From Chlamydoabsidia padenii (taxonomy: Eukaryota > Mucoromycota > Mucoromycetes > Mucorales > Cunninghamellaceae), in contig JAIWND010000012.1 in assembly GCA_025330725.1 (NCBI GenBank), forward strand, positions 744,001-808,000: DNA of 64,000 bases, in the 5' to 3' direction. The notes beneath the pieces were generated by a model. The model was not told where the DNA came from. It searched no databases and saw nothing but the letters and a program-made list of their open reading frames with translations. A program made the position numbers and the translations under genes. Below are positions 34,601 to 49,912 of the stretch, one piece after another (positions within the stretch are counted from its first letter, which is position 1; each line of letters opens with the position of its first letter).

Positions 34601-37600
34601 TTCTCCATTGTTAATTGTGCTAATGCTGCATGTAGTGGTAAAGGTAGAATGTCCAAACAAAAGAGATCCGCAATGTTGGATAATTCGCCACCTGGTGTAT
34701 TGTCAGTGCTATCGTCTTCTTTATCTCCTGGTCCATTATCGTCGTGATCGTAGGCAGGATCCAAACATTCCACCACACATCGATATCGATAGTCTGCCTG
34801 CCGTAGTTGATCATTGGTCTCCGTTTCCTTTTGTTGATAAACCTGAATGTGTTTGATCCATGATTCCGAGTGTATTGTCCATAATCGCCGTCGAGCCGTA
34901 TCAATATGCTCTTCGGCAGTTGCACCATTATCATTGGTGGCAGTGGTGTTGATAGATTGGCTATATCGTTTGCTTTTAGTCGGATTGTAAGTAGGTGTAA
35001 AGTGTTGATTATAGTTGCTGTTTTTTCCATTACTATAACTGCTGCTTGCGTAGGAAAAAGATTTGAAGGATGGTTGTTGTTGCTGATGATGTTGGAGATG
35101 TTGTTCTTGATAACGAGTCTTTTCTTTTTCAAATTCCGCCTCCAAATTCATGCGTCGGACTTGTTCAGTTTGGCCCACACGAACAATTTGGCGTAGCTTG
35201 GCTTCAAATGGATCATCATCCAGACGAATCATAATTTGATTACATTGTAATGTTATGGTCGGAAGAGCTATTGGTGAGTTTCGTGGTATTGGTCCAATGT
35301 AGGTGTAATAAGCATTGTCGCCAGCCAATAGTCGCCCATGCAGTTCCTTGATCCCTTTCACCAAGTTGACGGTATTTTCAAGCACCGGAGCAAGTATATA
35401 TCCATAAGGTATTCGCACCGCCGCCTTGGTCATCACTATAGTTGTTGTTTCCATCAAAGTACCATTACCACAGGAGATAGAGTCTGCCAGCCATTCCACA
35501 TCATCCAGTTCCAGCAGAGCTTCCCATTTTTTCTTTCCATCGCTTGTTTGTTGATCCCGGTCACCATGACCAAGTATAGAAGGCGGAGAGACACCGAGTA
35601 AAGTGATATTAGTTACAGAAAAAACCACATTGTTGTTCTCCGTCGGTCTTGATTCTTGAGTAGAAGAAGGATGGCGCCAAAAAGTATCCAGATCATCAGC
35701 ACGCAAATACAGTTCGTTTTGTCCAGGTAACAAGATATGCAAGTCAAATCGGAAAATCTGGGACTTGACTGTACGGACTTGTAATGATGGTAGTCCTTGT
35801 GATTGATTATTCTTGATTCCATTATCACCCATCCCTTGATTGCTTTGTGTCGATATCGCCAAATGATGCAAAGCCTTGATTATCAGTAGCACTGCATAAT
35901 GATTACCCAAAGAATAACGAAGTCCTATTTTCCGCAACTTGATATCAACCCCCACTAGTATGGGCACCAGAGCGTCTTGATAATAGTCAAGATTAAGAGT
36001 AATTTGTAGACGCGATATCCATGCTAGCACCGTCATAGGAAGATCCAATTGCTCTTCTTCACAGCCATCTCCATAGTCGCTGCCACCCCAATGTTGTCCA
36101 TCATCGGTCAATGATGTCGTGTGTTGACTTAGAACGAGCCTATGTAATGATAATCGGATGTTACCCAAATCTTGTGTTACTGCCTCGTCATGTGATGGTC
36201 CCCGATTTTCAAGATCCATTGCGAATTTATCCATTGAGAGTTGAGCCGTCGTCACTATATCATGAGTGGGTGTGTTGTCGAGGTAGCCTTCGGGAGGAGA
36301 GCACCGCTCCCAAGTCGCCTTCTTTGTATCCATTGCAATAATCCATACCTTTGCCGCCAACATCGAGAAGCTTGCTGTACATCGCTGGTAGAGTTGAATA
36401 AACAAAGATAGATCAAGTGGGTGTGTGATCTTACCCCGATTCGAGTCACTGCAAGTTGCTGGTAACTTTTGTGATGCCAAGGAGAGTATCGGATTTAGTA
36501 GCGCAGACCAATATGTTATAGGATCCATTTCCAGAGATTCATCACATAAATAGACCATTGGTCCACCCATGGTTGCCTGTAATTCCATGTCCATAATACT
36601 TTCCATTAATAAGCTGCTGTTGTTTTTGCTAGTGCTGTGAGAGTTGGAGTGTCGAAAAGGCAATGCCAAGTCTGTTTTAATAGCTAGATCCAGATGTTTA
36701 GATGATACCCATGGAATCCATTGATAATGTTGCCAGTAGTCGACCCGCATATTGTCAATGTTCAACCAGAATACCGTTTTGTATATAGTATTTGATGCTG
36801 ATGTCAGTGGTGATAACAATAACGAGTGTCCTGAGGTCATACCACTTTTGATGGAGGACGTCGAAGAGGAAGGTGCCGATGTGGAAGTGGGTGCCTTGAT
36901 TCGCTGTATCAGATTTGCCGATCGTTTACGGCGTGAAGAAGACGAGGACGATGGAGCATGGAGAGATGTTGTTGATGATGCCGGTGACAGTAATGGAGGT
37001 GTACCACTGGACAAGTCATATTCACCAGATAAAATATAACGTACACTGTTACAATGAAATATCCCCTGCATACCCATAGCATGTTGATCATCACGTGGTA
37101 GGAGGTGTTGGAGATGTACCTTGGGAGATATCAATACAAGTGACATGTCTAAATTAGGCAAGCAATGTCCCGCCAAAAACCCTGACCCGCTTTGGTTGCC
37201 TTTGTTGTTATTGGGCTGTCTTGACAAAGGAAGCCATGAGGACAACTGAGAGATCCAAGACTCCAAAAGATGTCGCTTGACCATATCAATTGCCAATATG
37301 GGATTGTTGAGAGTAACCATGAAGTGCAATGATTTGTCAGCCCGTATTCCCAAACCATGATCACCACCGTTTGCTAAATATTGTATATTTGTCTGGACAG
37401 ACAAAACAGATGTAGAGAGAAGATTCATAGCATGATCATTACCGTTATCGTTATCAGATAAACAAGTTGAAGAAGCCTTGTCCACCAAAGAGTAAATAAT
37501 GGATTCCACCGTCATATCCAAATTATGTTTCTGTTGTTGAGGTTGTGATAAGAGTATGGTCGAAGAGGTCAGTGTCAAATCGACAAGTGCCAGCTGAGAA

Positions 37601-38841
37601 TAAAATGAGCTGTGTTCGTCGTTGTTGAATATCAGAAAAAGTCTACCAATTTCGAGTGCACCTTGACATGATTTCATCAACGTTTGAGTAGCCTAAGTAA
37701 AAAAAGGGTGAGTTTCAATCTTCATCATCACGAGTTGATAAAAGTAAGAAAATTTTATAATTACCTTTGTATGATTATCATCTTCATCTGGTACGATGGG
37801 TCTTATTGCTGGTTGATTGGATACTGATTTAGAGTCTTGCTGATCCTACATGAGAAATAAATAAATATATAAAAAAAAAAGGAGTTGTCAATATCAATAG
37901 TTGATCACGTTTTTTGCCCGTACGTTACTAACCTGTAAAGATTCCTGATCCTCGTCAACAGAATGTCGTAAAAGTGGAAGCATATACAATTTGAGTGTGT
38001 CGATTCCACAAAAAATATTGGCACCAAGAAGAGTCAGACAGTCAGGGGTCAAAGTGAATGCTGTGGTGAGTGGGAAGGAATCCAATTGCATGACGGATTG
38101 CCAATCACCGCCAACATCATTTGTAGTGGATATGGTTGATGAAGCCGTAGCAACAGATAAATGAGGATAATCAAAGTGGATAGAGATGTTGATTTGTTTA
38201 TCACGAAACACATGCTGAGTTTGTTTCATGGAATAGATTTGTTGTGTCGTTTCAGTAAAGTCGTCCCCCATTACGTTAAACAAGGTTGATTGACAGTTCA
38301 AAGCGGATAGGTGTAGACAGTAATGCATCCCTTTTGAGGTAACCCAGTTAAGTGAGACATTCTTCAGCTGTATCTTGACGTAGCCAGTAAGTAACGCCAA
38401 ACACCATTGAATGGGAATCGTCAACCCTAATTTGAGACCCCGTAGAAAAATCGCACAATACCTTGATGTTCGAATCCAAGTGATAGCTAACACCATATAG
38501 CGCTTGACAAACTTTAACCTTGAAGTTGTTGATAAAGTAGGAGAAGAGTCAACGGCGATGGTGGTATCAATGGTGAGAGAAATGCCTTGAATGGAAAATG
38601 TGATCCATCGTTCATGTTTCGTTTGTGGCGGTGAAAATAAAAGCTGGATTTGTTGAATGTTGAGAGTCCATTGAGAGTTGGTGGGTGAGTAACAAAAATT
38701 GTACACCGTCAAGTACCCCAGCCGAAAGTCCAAGGAATGACGCTTTTGGTGTTGGTGGTAAAGCATGGCAAGGTACTTGTACACGATCCATGAGAGTACT
38801 ACTAATACAAGAGTAGTGAAAAGGATCCAAGCATAAATCAT
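28377..38841 (-). CDS. FMP27: Bridge-like lipid transfer protein FMP27/BLTP2 (Hobbit/SABRE family)
   Basis: Nine exons: 37933-38841, 37765-37845, 33535-37692, 32555-33455, 32337-32476, 29490-32264, 29318-29426, 28621-29251 and 28377-28530, giving about 3,285 residues, all junctions in phase. The family forms rod-like repeating-beta-groove channels that move phospholipids between ER and plasma membrane. An N-terminal membrane helix (AWILFTTLVLVVLSWIVY) is followed by LGYLTVYN, as in Fmp27. A GFWDK-like domain (IGTWDKLRLM, then GTRDPYQLMGLGAG) lies near residue 1550. The block DAYTGFRSDFVHLSI, then MHLSPHFVSHFRQWYGLF, lies near 1720. The C-terminal NIYDL and LEYRNKTWSW block lies near 3000. The tail is acidic and Asp/Ser-rich. 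The last intron contains a 43-base T-run; without splicing it the protein would end about 50 residues earlier. Low-complexity Gln and Ser tracts are frequent. Family assignment is from remembered signatures. Confidence 0.88.
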
Positions 38842-39269
38842 ATATCAGATAATAGTTCAAGATATATAAAGAAAGAGGTATAATGGATAATGTAGATATA
38901 AGATTGACGATGGGTATAATATACAAGTAAAAGAGAGAGGGAATGGGAAAAGAGAGAGAGAGAGAGAGAGAAAGAAAAAGACGGGATTTAAAAATAGTTT
39001 TGAGTTTTATTTTTCATTGCATTGGCGATTACAAAAAAGGAATAACCGTAACATGATTGTTTTGGACACTTGTTTTGTTGGGAATGTGGCTACACTATCC
39101 AGTCAGCCCCATTTAGTACATATACTACAGTAAAATGAAGGAAAAAAAGAAGAGACAGTATATAATGAGATAAAAGTGGATGTTGTTTTTATTATTGTAT
39201 AAAGTAGTAGACAATGACAAGGAGATCAAAAAATAATAATAAGGCTAATGACTAGAGTGGTGATACTAT
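38842..39269. other. Promoter region of FMP27 and 3' flank of the homeodomain gene
   Basis: Contains a GA microsatellite (38951-38972), a TTNAAATCCCG element and AT-rich sequence. No coding sequence is seen. Confidence 0.5.
38982..38992 (-). promoter_or_regulatory. TTNAAATCCCG motif upstream of FMP27
   Basis: The gene-strand sequence is TTTAAATCCCG, 141 bp upstream of the start codon. Confidence 0.5.
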
Positions 39270-40684
39270 TTAAAAATTAGACCATTCGAACTCCTTCATG
39301 GTGAGAGGAAGGCTTTGCTGGCGCCAGGCAGAGGAGGACATGAGAGAAGAAGGATCGAGTGTTGTCATGCCTTCGGGAAGGTCGTTGTTGATTGGTTGAG
39401 GAGGGACAGGAGGGAATCGAATGATGTGACATAAATGAGGATCCATGCTAGCCATACCCACCAAGTCTTGTTTGAGATCAGAAGCCAACCCACGAAGAGT
39501 ATGATGTAGATGACAAGTGGCCTGCATTTCTTCCGTAAAGTCACTACATTGAATCCATGTAGAATCATCCATGATTTCCATATAAAAAAGAGGAGGTTCA
39601 TTAAGCACCAGATCCATTTGAGCAAAGATACCATTATCGATAATCGTAATGCCCATCGAGTTCACATGATCAAATGAGATGACCATTTTGAAATGATAAT
39701 TGCTGTCCCGAATATACCATTCAAACGTACGAGTCGAGGAATTAAAGTAGCATAATAGATCTTGATGACTGATTTTCATCCGATGCCAGGTTCCTATGGT
39801 TACTGTATTGACATTGATTGTTCCTGTCGTCAAATTGTTGGGTGATGATGTTAGATCGCCAATAGTAGTCATGTTGCTATTGTCATCAATAAAGATGTTG
39901 TCGTTGAATGTATTTATTTCTACATTGTATCAAGATAAAAAAGGGAATACTTTTAGTTATTTGTTATCAATGTTCATCTTGGTTTACCTGAAGGGTTGGG
40001 TGTTGGTGATGGAGACAAATTACTGTGATAAAAAGATTCCGTTGGATCCTCTGTCGGAGTACCAGTAATAGCATATGAGGAAGAGAGAGTCGATGAATGA
40101 TCAAATTGATAAAATTGAGCAAGTGGTAATGGTGGTGGAGGTGGAGGAGGAGGAGGAGTAAGATCAGTAATCCAAGATTGTTGAATAGGAAACCTGGTGA
40201 TGGGATATTGATAACCATGAATTAAAGCAGAAGGAGGTGGAGGTGGAGGTGGAGGTGGACCATGCCAATAATGAGAAGAAGAGGATAAAGAAGACGCCGA
40301 TGCTGGTGTAAGCAAGGTTCCAGAGGCGGCGGCAGCTGCAGCTGCAGCAGCGGCTTCTGCATATATCTTGGCCCTGACCATTTCTTGTTCTTCTCGTATA
40401 AGGCTTCGTCGTTGAATCAATTTGACTTTGGCACGTCGATTTTGGAACCAAATTTGAATGGACCGTTCAGGCATTTGTAGTTTTTGAGCGAGGTGTTTCC
40501 GCAATTTGCTGTCAGGTGTGGCGCTTACAGAGAAGGTGTCTTCCAAGATGGATAGTTGAGTAGGTGTGACGCGAGTTCGTTTTTTTATATGAGCATTGTC
40601 TTGTTGTTGTGATTCTTGCTGTTGTGATTTTTGTTGTTGTTGTTGTTGTTGTTGAGAAGAATGTAAGATAGGAGAAGATATCAT
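39270..40684 (-). CDS. Homeodomain transcription factor
   Basis: Exons 39988-40684 and 39270-39919 give 448 residues. The homeodomain spans about 34-93, with arm KKRTRVTP and recognition helix RSIQIWFQNRRAKVK (helix-3 WFQNRR intact). It is the typical 60-residue class, not TALE. Poly-Gln precedes it; Ala and Pro runs follow. The second exon encodes a separate folded-looking domain (TVTIGTWHRMKISHQDLLCYF, EWYIRDSNYHFKMVISFDHV, then LVLNEPPLFYMEI). It resembles the conserved C-terminal region that accompanies some fungal homeobox regulators. Predicted nuclear, sequence-specific DNA binding; targets unknown. It is divergently arranged with the RecQ gene across about 540 bp. The start is the ATG at 40684, with a GA-rich leader upstream. 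Confidence 0.9.
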
Positions 40685-41108
40685 TATAAAGGAAAGTGAT
40701 TATAAATTAAGGAATGTAAAATGTGCGGAGAGAAGAGAGTAAAAGAAGGAAGGGCGAAAAAATGGATTGAATAGGATAAAGGAAAGACTGGAGAGAAAGT
40801 ATAAAAGGACTGGAAGGGGTTTATGATAAAGAGTGGATAAAAGAAGAAACTAAAGAAGAAAAAAATTGTGGATATATTGGGTTCCTTGCGGGGTTTGAAG
40901 TTTTTGTACAACTGGCTGGTATGCCCTAAAATAACACTTGCTATTCATGATATGATGATTCGAACAGATGGATTTGTTCCTTTTTTTTTTTTTTTTTTTT
41001 CTCTTTCTAATACATGTAACTTTGTCACGATATATGGTTTTCTTATATAAAACTAGTCTTTTCAGATGCATGAATTTTCCTCTTCTTCTTTTGCTTTGTA
41101 CCTTATTT

Positions 41109-41119
41109 CTGAAATCCCG
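41109..41119 (+). promoter_or_regulatory. TTNAAATCCCG-type motif upstream of RecQ
   Basis: CTGAAATCCCG (first T changed to C), 104 bp before the RecQ start codon and in the sense orientation. Confidence 0.45.
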
Positions 41120-41222
41120 GTATCTGATTGGGTTTAAATTTGGGGTGACGGGATGTGAAATGTGGGTAGGATTAAAAATCTGGATTCTAAAACCTCTTTC
41201 CAACGCCTTTCTTCCTGTCATA

Positions 41223-43889
<2,667 letters not shown>

Positions 43890-44621
43890 TTATAGTTATA
43901 GTCTAGATGTTTAACTCATGCACAATAAAAAACATGTATTTTTAGCCGGATGTCAGTGCGCTCTTTTTAAAAAAGGAAGATGACGACTCAATGAAGGATC
44001 AGTCTGCGTGGGCATGCTTATACAAAAGAAAATAGGAGAAGAAGGCGACCTTATAACTGTTCATGCACAGTCGCTTCTTAAAACCCCGGTCGTTGTTTTT
44101 TTCCTTCTTCCACACATTGGCCGCCACTTGATGATGAAAAAGGAGTGTCGGTCAAAAGAAAGGAGGATCAGGAAGAATCGTGCAACATTAAAGAATAGAT
44201 TATATGCCAAAAAAAGATACCTGTATGCATTTCTTATGCGAACCAAAAAAAAAAACACCTCTTTTTTTTTTGTTTTTTTGTTTAGGGGAAATCATATGAA
44301 AGTCCAAAAGATACCTATGAGGGAGACCCATTCAGTTCACATACCACGTTATTATGGTAGTTAATGCTGCAACCATTCTCATTATTTATCATATCAAATA
44401 CTTTCTCCTCTTTAGGCTGATGAAGTGTTGCCCTTTCCCCTGATTTTTCCGCTGGAGGAACCCCCCCCTATAAATAATCCCGAACGGGTCATGAATTTTT
44501 TTTTATTTCTTTCTTTCCTTTTCTTCACTTTACCTCTTTTTGTTTCATATATTAAACCACCCACCCATTACTATCATTCCTTCTTTTAAATTATACCCTT
44601 CCTTATAACTATATATACCTT
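43890..44621. other. Intergenic region with a core ATCCCG motif
   Basis: No supported gene. The short frame at 44008-44364 runs through A- and T-runs. AATCCCG at 44476-44482 lies 140 bp upstream of the next start codon, just after a TATAAATAA-like string, and a CT-rich leader follows. Confidence 0.4.
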
Positions 44622-46406
44622 ATGTTTGCTGGTCAACGTCCCCGGCCATTATCACTTAAACGTCCTGCTACTTTGACCAAAGATCCTTGGTCTGAACCAG
44701 CGTCACCTGCTCCCACTTTTTCCTCCCTCTCTTCTAATGAACTAGTGGTATTACTCAAGAATGCTCACGTCTCTTTACGCGAAAAGGAAAAAGGTAAGCT
44801 GTCTCTCCTAATCTAGTTGTCTCCTCCAATGTTTACTAACTTTACTTTTCCCTCTCTCTCTTTAGACCTTACTCTGGCTGCCGAACTTGGTCATTACCTC
44901 TTGGAGAACAATATTACACTCAAATCACAATACGATGCTCTTTTACAACAGCAACAACAACAACAACAAGAACAAGAACAACAGCAAAAAGAACAAACCG
45001 AAGAAGACTGGGGATACTATTATGGAAAGGATCATGACTCGAACCAACGACTTACACGCTCGTCTTCCTATCAATGCAACAAAGCAGCACATCAAATGGA
45101 ACTTGCTGAATTACAAGACAAGAATATGGAACTCCAACGACTATTAGAAGATGCACAACAACAAGCGGATAAACTACAAGCAGTCCACGACAAGAAAGCA
45201 CGCGAATTGGAACATGATGTGACAGTACTGAAGGATCACCTGGACATGGCAACACAAAAAATTGAAGAAATGGAGGATGATGAACATTACCGAAGTGTCC
45301 GACAACGAAGACAGCATGATCAAGACCAACACACAAGGACTGAACGACATGCCTCTGGCACTTATGATCAACTTTATCAACAGCATGATTCTTTAATAGC
45401 GGAGTTGCGAAATAAAATCAGTCAACTGGAATACGAAAATGGACAATTGGTGCGATCGAGGCGGTCTGTGCAAGAACGATTGGATAGGGCGCTTTATGAT
45501 GTGGAAACTCTTCAAACTCAATTTAATCTTGGTGAATGGAGTCGTGAAAGTTGTGCTCAACTTCATGATGCTTATCAACGACAACTCGATCATATTGCTC
45601 AACTGAATGAATCTCTGGAAGAACATCGACATATCTTGACTAGTTTGGTGGATAACGGTGTATTGGCTGACTGGAATATCAACATGATCAACAAATCAAT
45701 TAGGAATGATCATCATCCTCACAATCAAACGGATCATTTTTTACCGACCAATAATAACTTGATGACGGAATTGGAACAAGCTTGGCATCGGGATCAGTTG
45801 ACGAAGGAACCTGCTGCAATGCATATCGGAATACAGCAACAACAACAACAACAACAACAACAATATGATCATCACTTTCGAAATAATGCTATTATTGATG
45901 ATGATGGTTATTCTTCTTTACAAGAAGGATTCAAGCAGCAACAAAGACAACAACAACAACAACACCGGTTTGGATATCTGGATAATACAAATGCACATAA
46001 ACCCTCACCTGCATCAGCTCATGCACATCATCTACCTACTTTCTCGGACAACAAAGGCAATCAAGTATATAATCATATGATAGGTGATGATTATGATGAT
46101 TATGATGATGATACCGATGATGATGATGAAGATGATGAACTTTATGGTCCTCTGGATTCAACCGATGCAATCACCTCATACAACCTTTATCCGAATCTGA
46201 CAGGAAGATATGGATATCCTACAACAATAACTACTGGTCTCATGATGGCTGGTCTAAAGGGTCGAGAACAACATCAAGAAGAAGCTGCTGCCGGGGTGGT
46301 ACACAAGGTTCAACGCTGGTGTCGTTTTGCTATTGTGTTAACTGTGGCTGTCTTTATCAATGCTTTTGAAGGTCCTGATACCATGTTGGAAGAATCATAC
46401 TATTAA
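44622..46406 (+). CDS. Tail-anchored coiled-coil protein with a CC1-box (dynein-adaptor-like)
   Basis: Exons 44622-44793 and 44866-46406 give 570 residues. The N-terminus is proline/serine rich. The second exon opens with TLAAELGHYLLENNITLKSQ (about 60-79). This fits the CC1 box (AAxxGxxLLExN) by which activating adaptors such as BICD, Spindly, TRAK and HAP1 bind dynein light intermediate chain. Long coiled coils follow (about 115-290), split by poly-Gln. An acidic Asp-rich stretch (YDDYDDDTDDDDEDDE) is followed by a hydrophobic segment near 545-558 (FAIVLTVAVFINAF) and a 12-residue tail, suggesting C-terminal membrane anchoring. The predicted role, linking an organelle to dynein, is inference; a Spindly motif (LFxE) was not seen. 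The hydrophobic segment is short for a membrane helix. Confidence 0.75.
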
Positions 46407-46884
46407 TCAAATATGGTCTGTCTCCCCTATGTTGTTTTATCAAGTCATTATCACTCCCTTCCAATATCATATACCCCTCTCTCCTTCTACACTTCATTTC
46501 CCCCTCTCCTTCCCTTTTGTAGATAGTAACCACTTTTATTCTTTTTATTTTTATTTTATTTTTTAATACCAAATCATATAATGAAATCATCAATTAAAAA
46601 GCCCCGATCATTATAAGATCGTTTAACAAACACAAAGGCAAAACGATAGAAGGGATTTTTTTTTTTATTTTTTTTATTTTTTTTTTTAGTTTATAGGAAG
46701 AATAAACAGACAATGACTATACAACTTTGGACATATAATAATAAAAAGAAGAGGGGTAAAATGGGGGACTATGTATAGACATTTAGTATATATGTGTGTA
46801 ACAGAAGATAAAGAGGAATTATAAAGCTATTTACAAATAATCCTACTATGTAAAAAAAAAAAAGGGTGGTAAAATAAACAATAA
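46407..46884. other. Convergent 3' intergenic region
   Basis: AT-rich spacer with interrupted T-runs (46650-46690); no gene seen. Confidence 0.4.
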
Positions 46885-47220
46885 TTAATGGACCAGATTC
46901 ACCACAGGGCGAGAATCACCGACACTGAGTGAGCGAGGACGATGAGGATTATAAACAGTAGTGGCGGTATTTTGGTGCAAAGGGACAAAGCTAGAGTCGA
47001 GTGGTAACGGGTTGTTGGTACGAGGAATCAAAGGTTCGTGGCAGGTCGTATTCGTACAGTAATGTCGGTAATGTGGGCCTTGGGATTGTTGAAGGATCTG
47101 ACGAAGTTCGTAACAGGCATCATCCACCATATCGTCTTGATGCTGGACATATCGAGACGAGTTCCAGTCCTGCTGCAACAATGAAGTGGGTTTTTGTGGG
47201 CAAGGTGCAATGATGTTCAT
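46885..47220 (-). CDS. Small unknown protein (111 residues)
   Basis: A single-exon frame from ATG (47220) to stop. It begins MNIIAPCPQKPTSLLQQDW and contains an acidic helix (DDMVDDACYELRQILQQSQ) and two Cys-containing segments (HYCTNTTCHEP). Near the end is RPRSLSVGDSRP, which looks like a basophilic kinase site (RSLS). I recognise no family. A real gene is suggested by the TTNAAATCCCG element 262 bp upstream in sense orientation and by non-repetitive composition. No signal peptide or membrane segment. Confidence 0.55.
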   Translation of the reverse strand: MNIIAPCPQKPTSLLQQDWNSSRYVQHQDDMVDDACYELRQILQQSQGPHYRHYCTNTTCHEPLIPRTNNPLPLDSSFVPLHQNTATTVYNPHRPRSLSVGDSRPVVNLVH

Positions 47221-47481
47221 GAGGTGAGTATGTATAAAGGGGGAAGAGGAGATTATATACAGAGAAGTTGTGATTTAATAACAAATCAGACAAGATGATG
47301 AATGGTGGTAAGGGCCAAATGTAAAAAGAAACAATGTGGCGGATGAGAAGGATGTACAAGTAAAAAAAAAAAAAAGGCAATTGGATTGAAGAAAGAAGAA
47401 GAAGAGGAAAGAAATTCAAAATGGAACTAATGAGTCCTTTTTTTTTTTTAGGGTTCAAAAAAAAATGTGTCACCGCCGAAG

Positions 47482-47492
47482 CGGGATTTGAA
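47482..47492 (-). promoter_or_regulatory. TTNAAATCCCG motif upstream of the 111-residue gene
   Basis: CGGGATTTGAA on the plus strand, sense orientation for the minus-strand gene 262 bp away. Confidence 0.4.
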
Positions 47493-47675
47493 AATTGATA
47501 CAGGTGTGAGTGTCACTGCACCAATAGTAATGCTCGTCGGGTCGCCCCTTTGACTTATTGGGACAGTCTGCTACTTTTTTTTGTTTAATATTCATATCGC
47601 ACCATTTAGTGTGGATCATCCATGTGTCTTGGATAATAATAAAGGGTCGGTCTCAATCCGTATCTGCCGGTTGTG

Positions 47676-47715
<40 letters not shown>

Positions 47716-47887
47716 GATCAATAGATAATGAAAAGATTTAGGCTGAGATTCAAGTGATGTGTACACGATATCATCCAAAAGAACAATCACCCTGATACCC
47801 AAACCGTTTCATTTGTACTCCCACGCCCGGGAGTAAAAGGCATCCCACACATGGGAACGGCGAACACTCTCGAATGTTTTTGTTTTT

Positions 47888-47898
47888 TTCAAATCCCG
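47888..47898 (+). promoter_or_regulatory. TTNAAATCCCG motif copy
   Basis: Exact TTCAAATCCCG; no plus-strand gene recognised downstream before 48171. Confidence 0.35.
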
Positions 47899-48171
47899 AC
47901 ACTCCCGCATTCTCTCTATTCACCTTTTTTGAGTCCATTACTATGATTCATACATCCCAACTATTATAGTATCGCTTCTATTTTCGATCATCATGCACGG
48001 TCCATGTAGGTTTATTTGGCTCGGGCCATTATCCTATCTTTTTGCATATCAATATGTTCAAGTCCCGACATGTCATCCATGGTAGTAAAATAAAGTTTTT
48101 ATTAATTAATGAATTCAAAAGAGTAATTTAACTAGTTCTATTGTGTGTGGGGGGGGGGGGAGAGGATAATT

Positions 48172-49912
48172 CTAAAACAAAGCATCTAAAGCGGCAATAT
48201 CAGCAGGTTTCAAATAAGGAGCCAAATGAGGATAGTGGAAGGTGGTTTTGATGCGTTGTCTGTCCCGATCATTGAGTGGTTCCATTGTGAAAACTTGATC
48301 CTTGTTATTTCCCAACACAAGCAGAATGTTAAGAATGGTTGATACTGTGGTGGAGGAAGGTAATTTACTGGATTCCGCAAGAAGGTTGGGTTTGGAGAGT
48401 CGAGGTAAAAGCTGATCCAGTAAGATAGGCCATGATAGGAGATGACCAATGATTTGCACCACTTGGTCGATATAATGTTGTGCCGAAGCATCCATTGTTG
48501 TTGCCATAATCATCATCAGTCCTTGAAGTATCTTTTTATTCGTACGCACCAAATCATCCGAAGAAACATATTTGAGGTATTCATAAAAGGTCGCCAAAGC
48601 TGTGGTTTTTCGTGTGGCGATGAAATCGTTACTGTCGTCCAAAAGTTGCTTCATACTTTGATCGTAGCATTGATGGACAAGATGCTTCAGCCCTAAAAAA
48701 AAAAGAAAAGAAAAAAAAAAAGAGAGAGTGCGTGTGTGAATGGGCTGGTTGCTTTTTGAGAAGGTAAAGTTACATACCCATGTCTACCTGGTCAGTCTCG
48801 TCCACTTGATCCACAACGCCAGCATCGACCAAGTCTTGACAACATACCACACCAATTTGATCCAGCTTGCTTCGGCATATATCACGTATAGAGTCGAGTT
48901 CATCGGTAAGACCAGCAAATAATACCGGAAGGACCCGGCCAGCATGAGTGTATCGATCTGCAGGAGTCCAGTTGAGAAGAAGATCACCTATGGAGGTATA
49001 TAAACTAGTACGCACCGACGCAGAATGATCTTGGACCAAGTTTGTAAAGGTATCTGGCAATGACGTTGTACCTTGAGAAGAGCATAATAATACTTGATAC
49101 ATAGCCTACCGTCCCCCCCCCAAAAAAAAAGATATATATTAGTCAGTATCATAAAGTGATTATTATTTATGTGTTTACCTTTATGCCAAGTACTCTGATC
49201 GCAGTATGTTTATGAGTTAAAAGGGGTAGGACAGAATGGATAATAGTATGTTCACCCCGGTAACTTACCGCGATGGGTTGAATGAGAGCCAAATCGATAA
49301 CCAATTGCGCACCTTGCTTGGTCACATTCGGACAAGCATCTTTTACCGCCAATTTAGCCAATCCAAACCATACTTCATCCATAGGCGGTTTGATCTTTGT
49401 TGTTGTTGTTTTCTTGAGAAGAGCTAATACCATATCCATCCATGTCTGTCGTATTTCTTCAGTAGGTTCCAAGGGGAATCGTTGTAAACATGCTTCTACC
49501 GCCTTGTCACTGGGTTTATCAACTCTTGACACATAGCTGGGATTAAATAAAGTAAGAGTGAGTATGTGTGTCGTGTAAGAATTAAACTTTACCTTTGTAC
49601 GAGCAAGACAGCCTTTTCCCTAATATATTCAATGTCGCTTGTTGTCCAAAGAAAGAAGGGATCCAGCAAATGATCATACAAAGCCAATTGATCCTCCATT
49701 GCCCAGTCGGTGGTTGCTTGGAATGAGATTTGTTTCACCTTGTCAATGGCCTTTTTTTTGGCTGGTCGCTGAAGTGTTGATCCATCTTTGAGAATGTCCA
49801 GGTAGGGTTGTAAAATCTATCAATTTAAAGATCTTTAATACTTTATCTTGTTCAAACCATTATTCATCCTACTAACCGATATCGTTGTTTCGTGATCTTG
49901 AGCTTGAGCCAT
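48172..49912 (-). CDS. HEAT-repeat protein, possibly DNAAF5/HEATR2-like
   Basis: Exons 49877-49912, 49593-49816, 49179-49536, 48778-49105 and 48172-48692 give 488 residues, all in phase. The sequence is a chain of helical pairs with HEAT-like periodicity (VLPLLTHKHTAIRVLGIKAM, VLPVLFAGLTDELDSIRDIC, and others). The section GLKHLVHQCYDQSMKQLL, then DFIATRKTTALATFYEYL, resembles what I recall of the middle of DNAAF5/HEATR2, the cytosolic dynein-arm assembly factor. If so, the protein is shorter than animal DNAAF5 (about 850) and its presence in a flagellum-less fungus would be odd. Other HEAT proteins are not excluded; the fold call is firm, the family call is not. The first exon codes only 12 residues (MAQAQDHETTIS). 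Confidence 0.7.

Larger units (their letters stand above)
47221..48171. other. Intergenic region with long A-run and two motif copies
   Basis: Contains an A-run of about 37 (47677-47713), a G-run (48151-48160), and motif copies at 47482 and 47888. No supported coding sequence. Confidence 0.4.
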
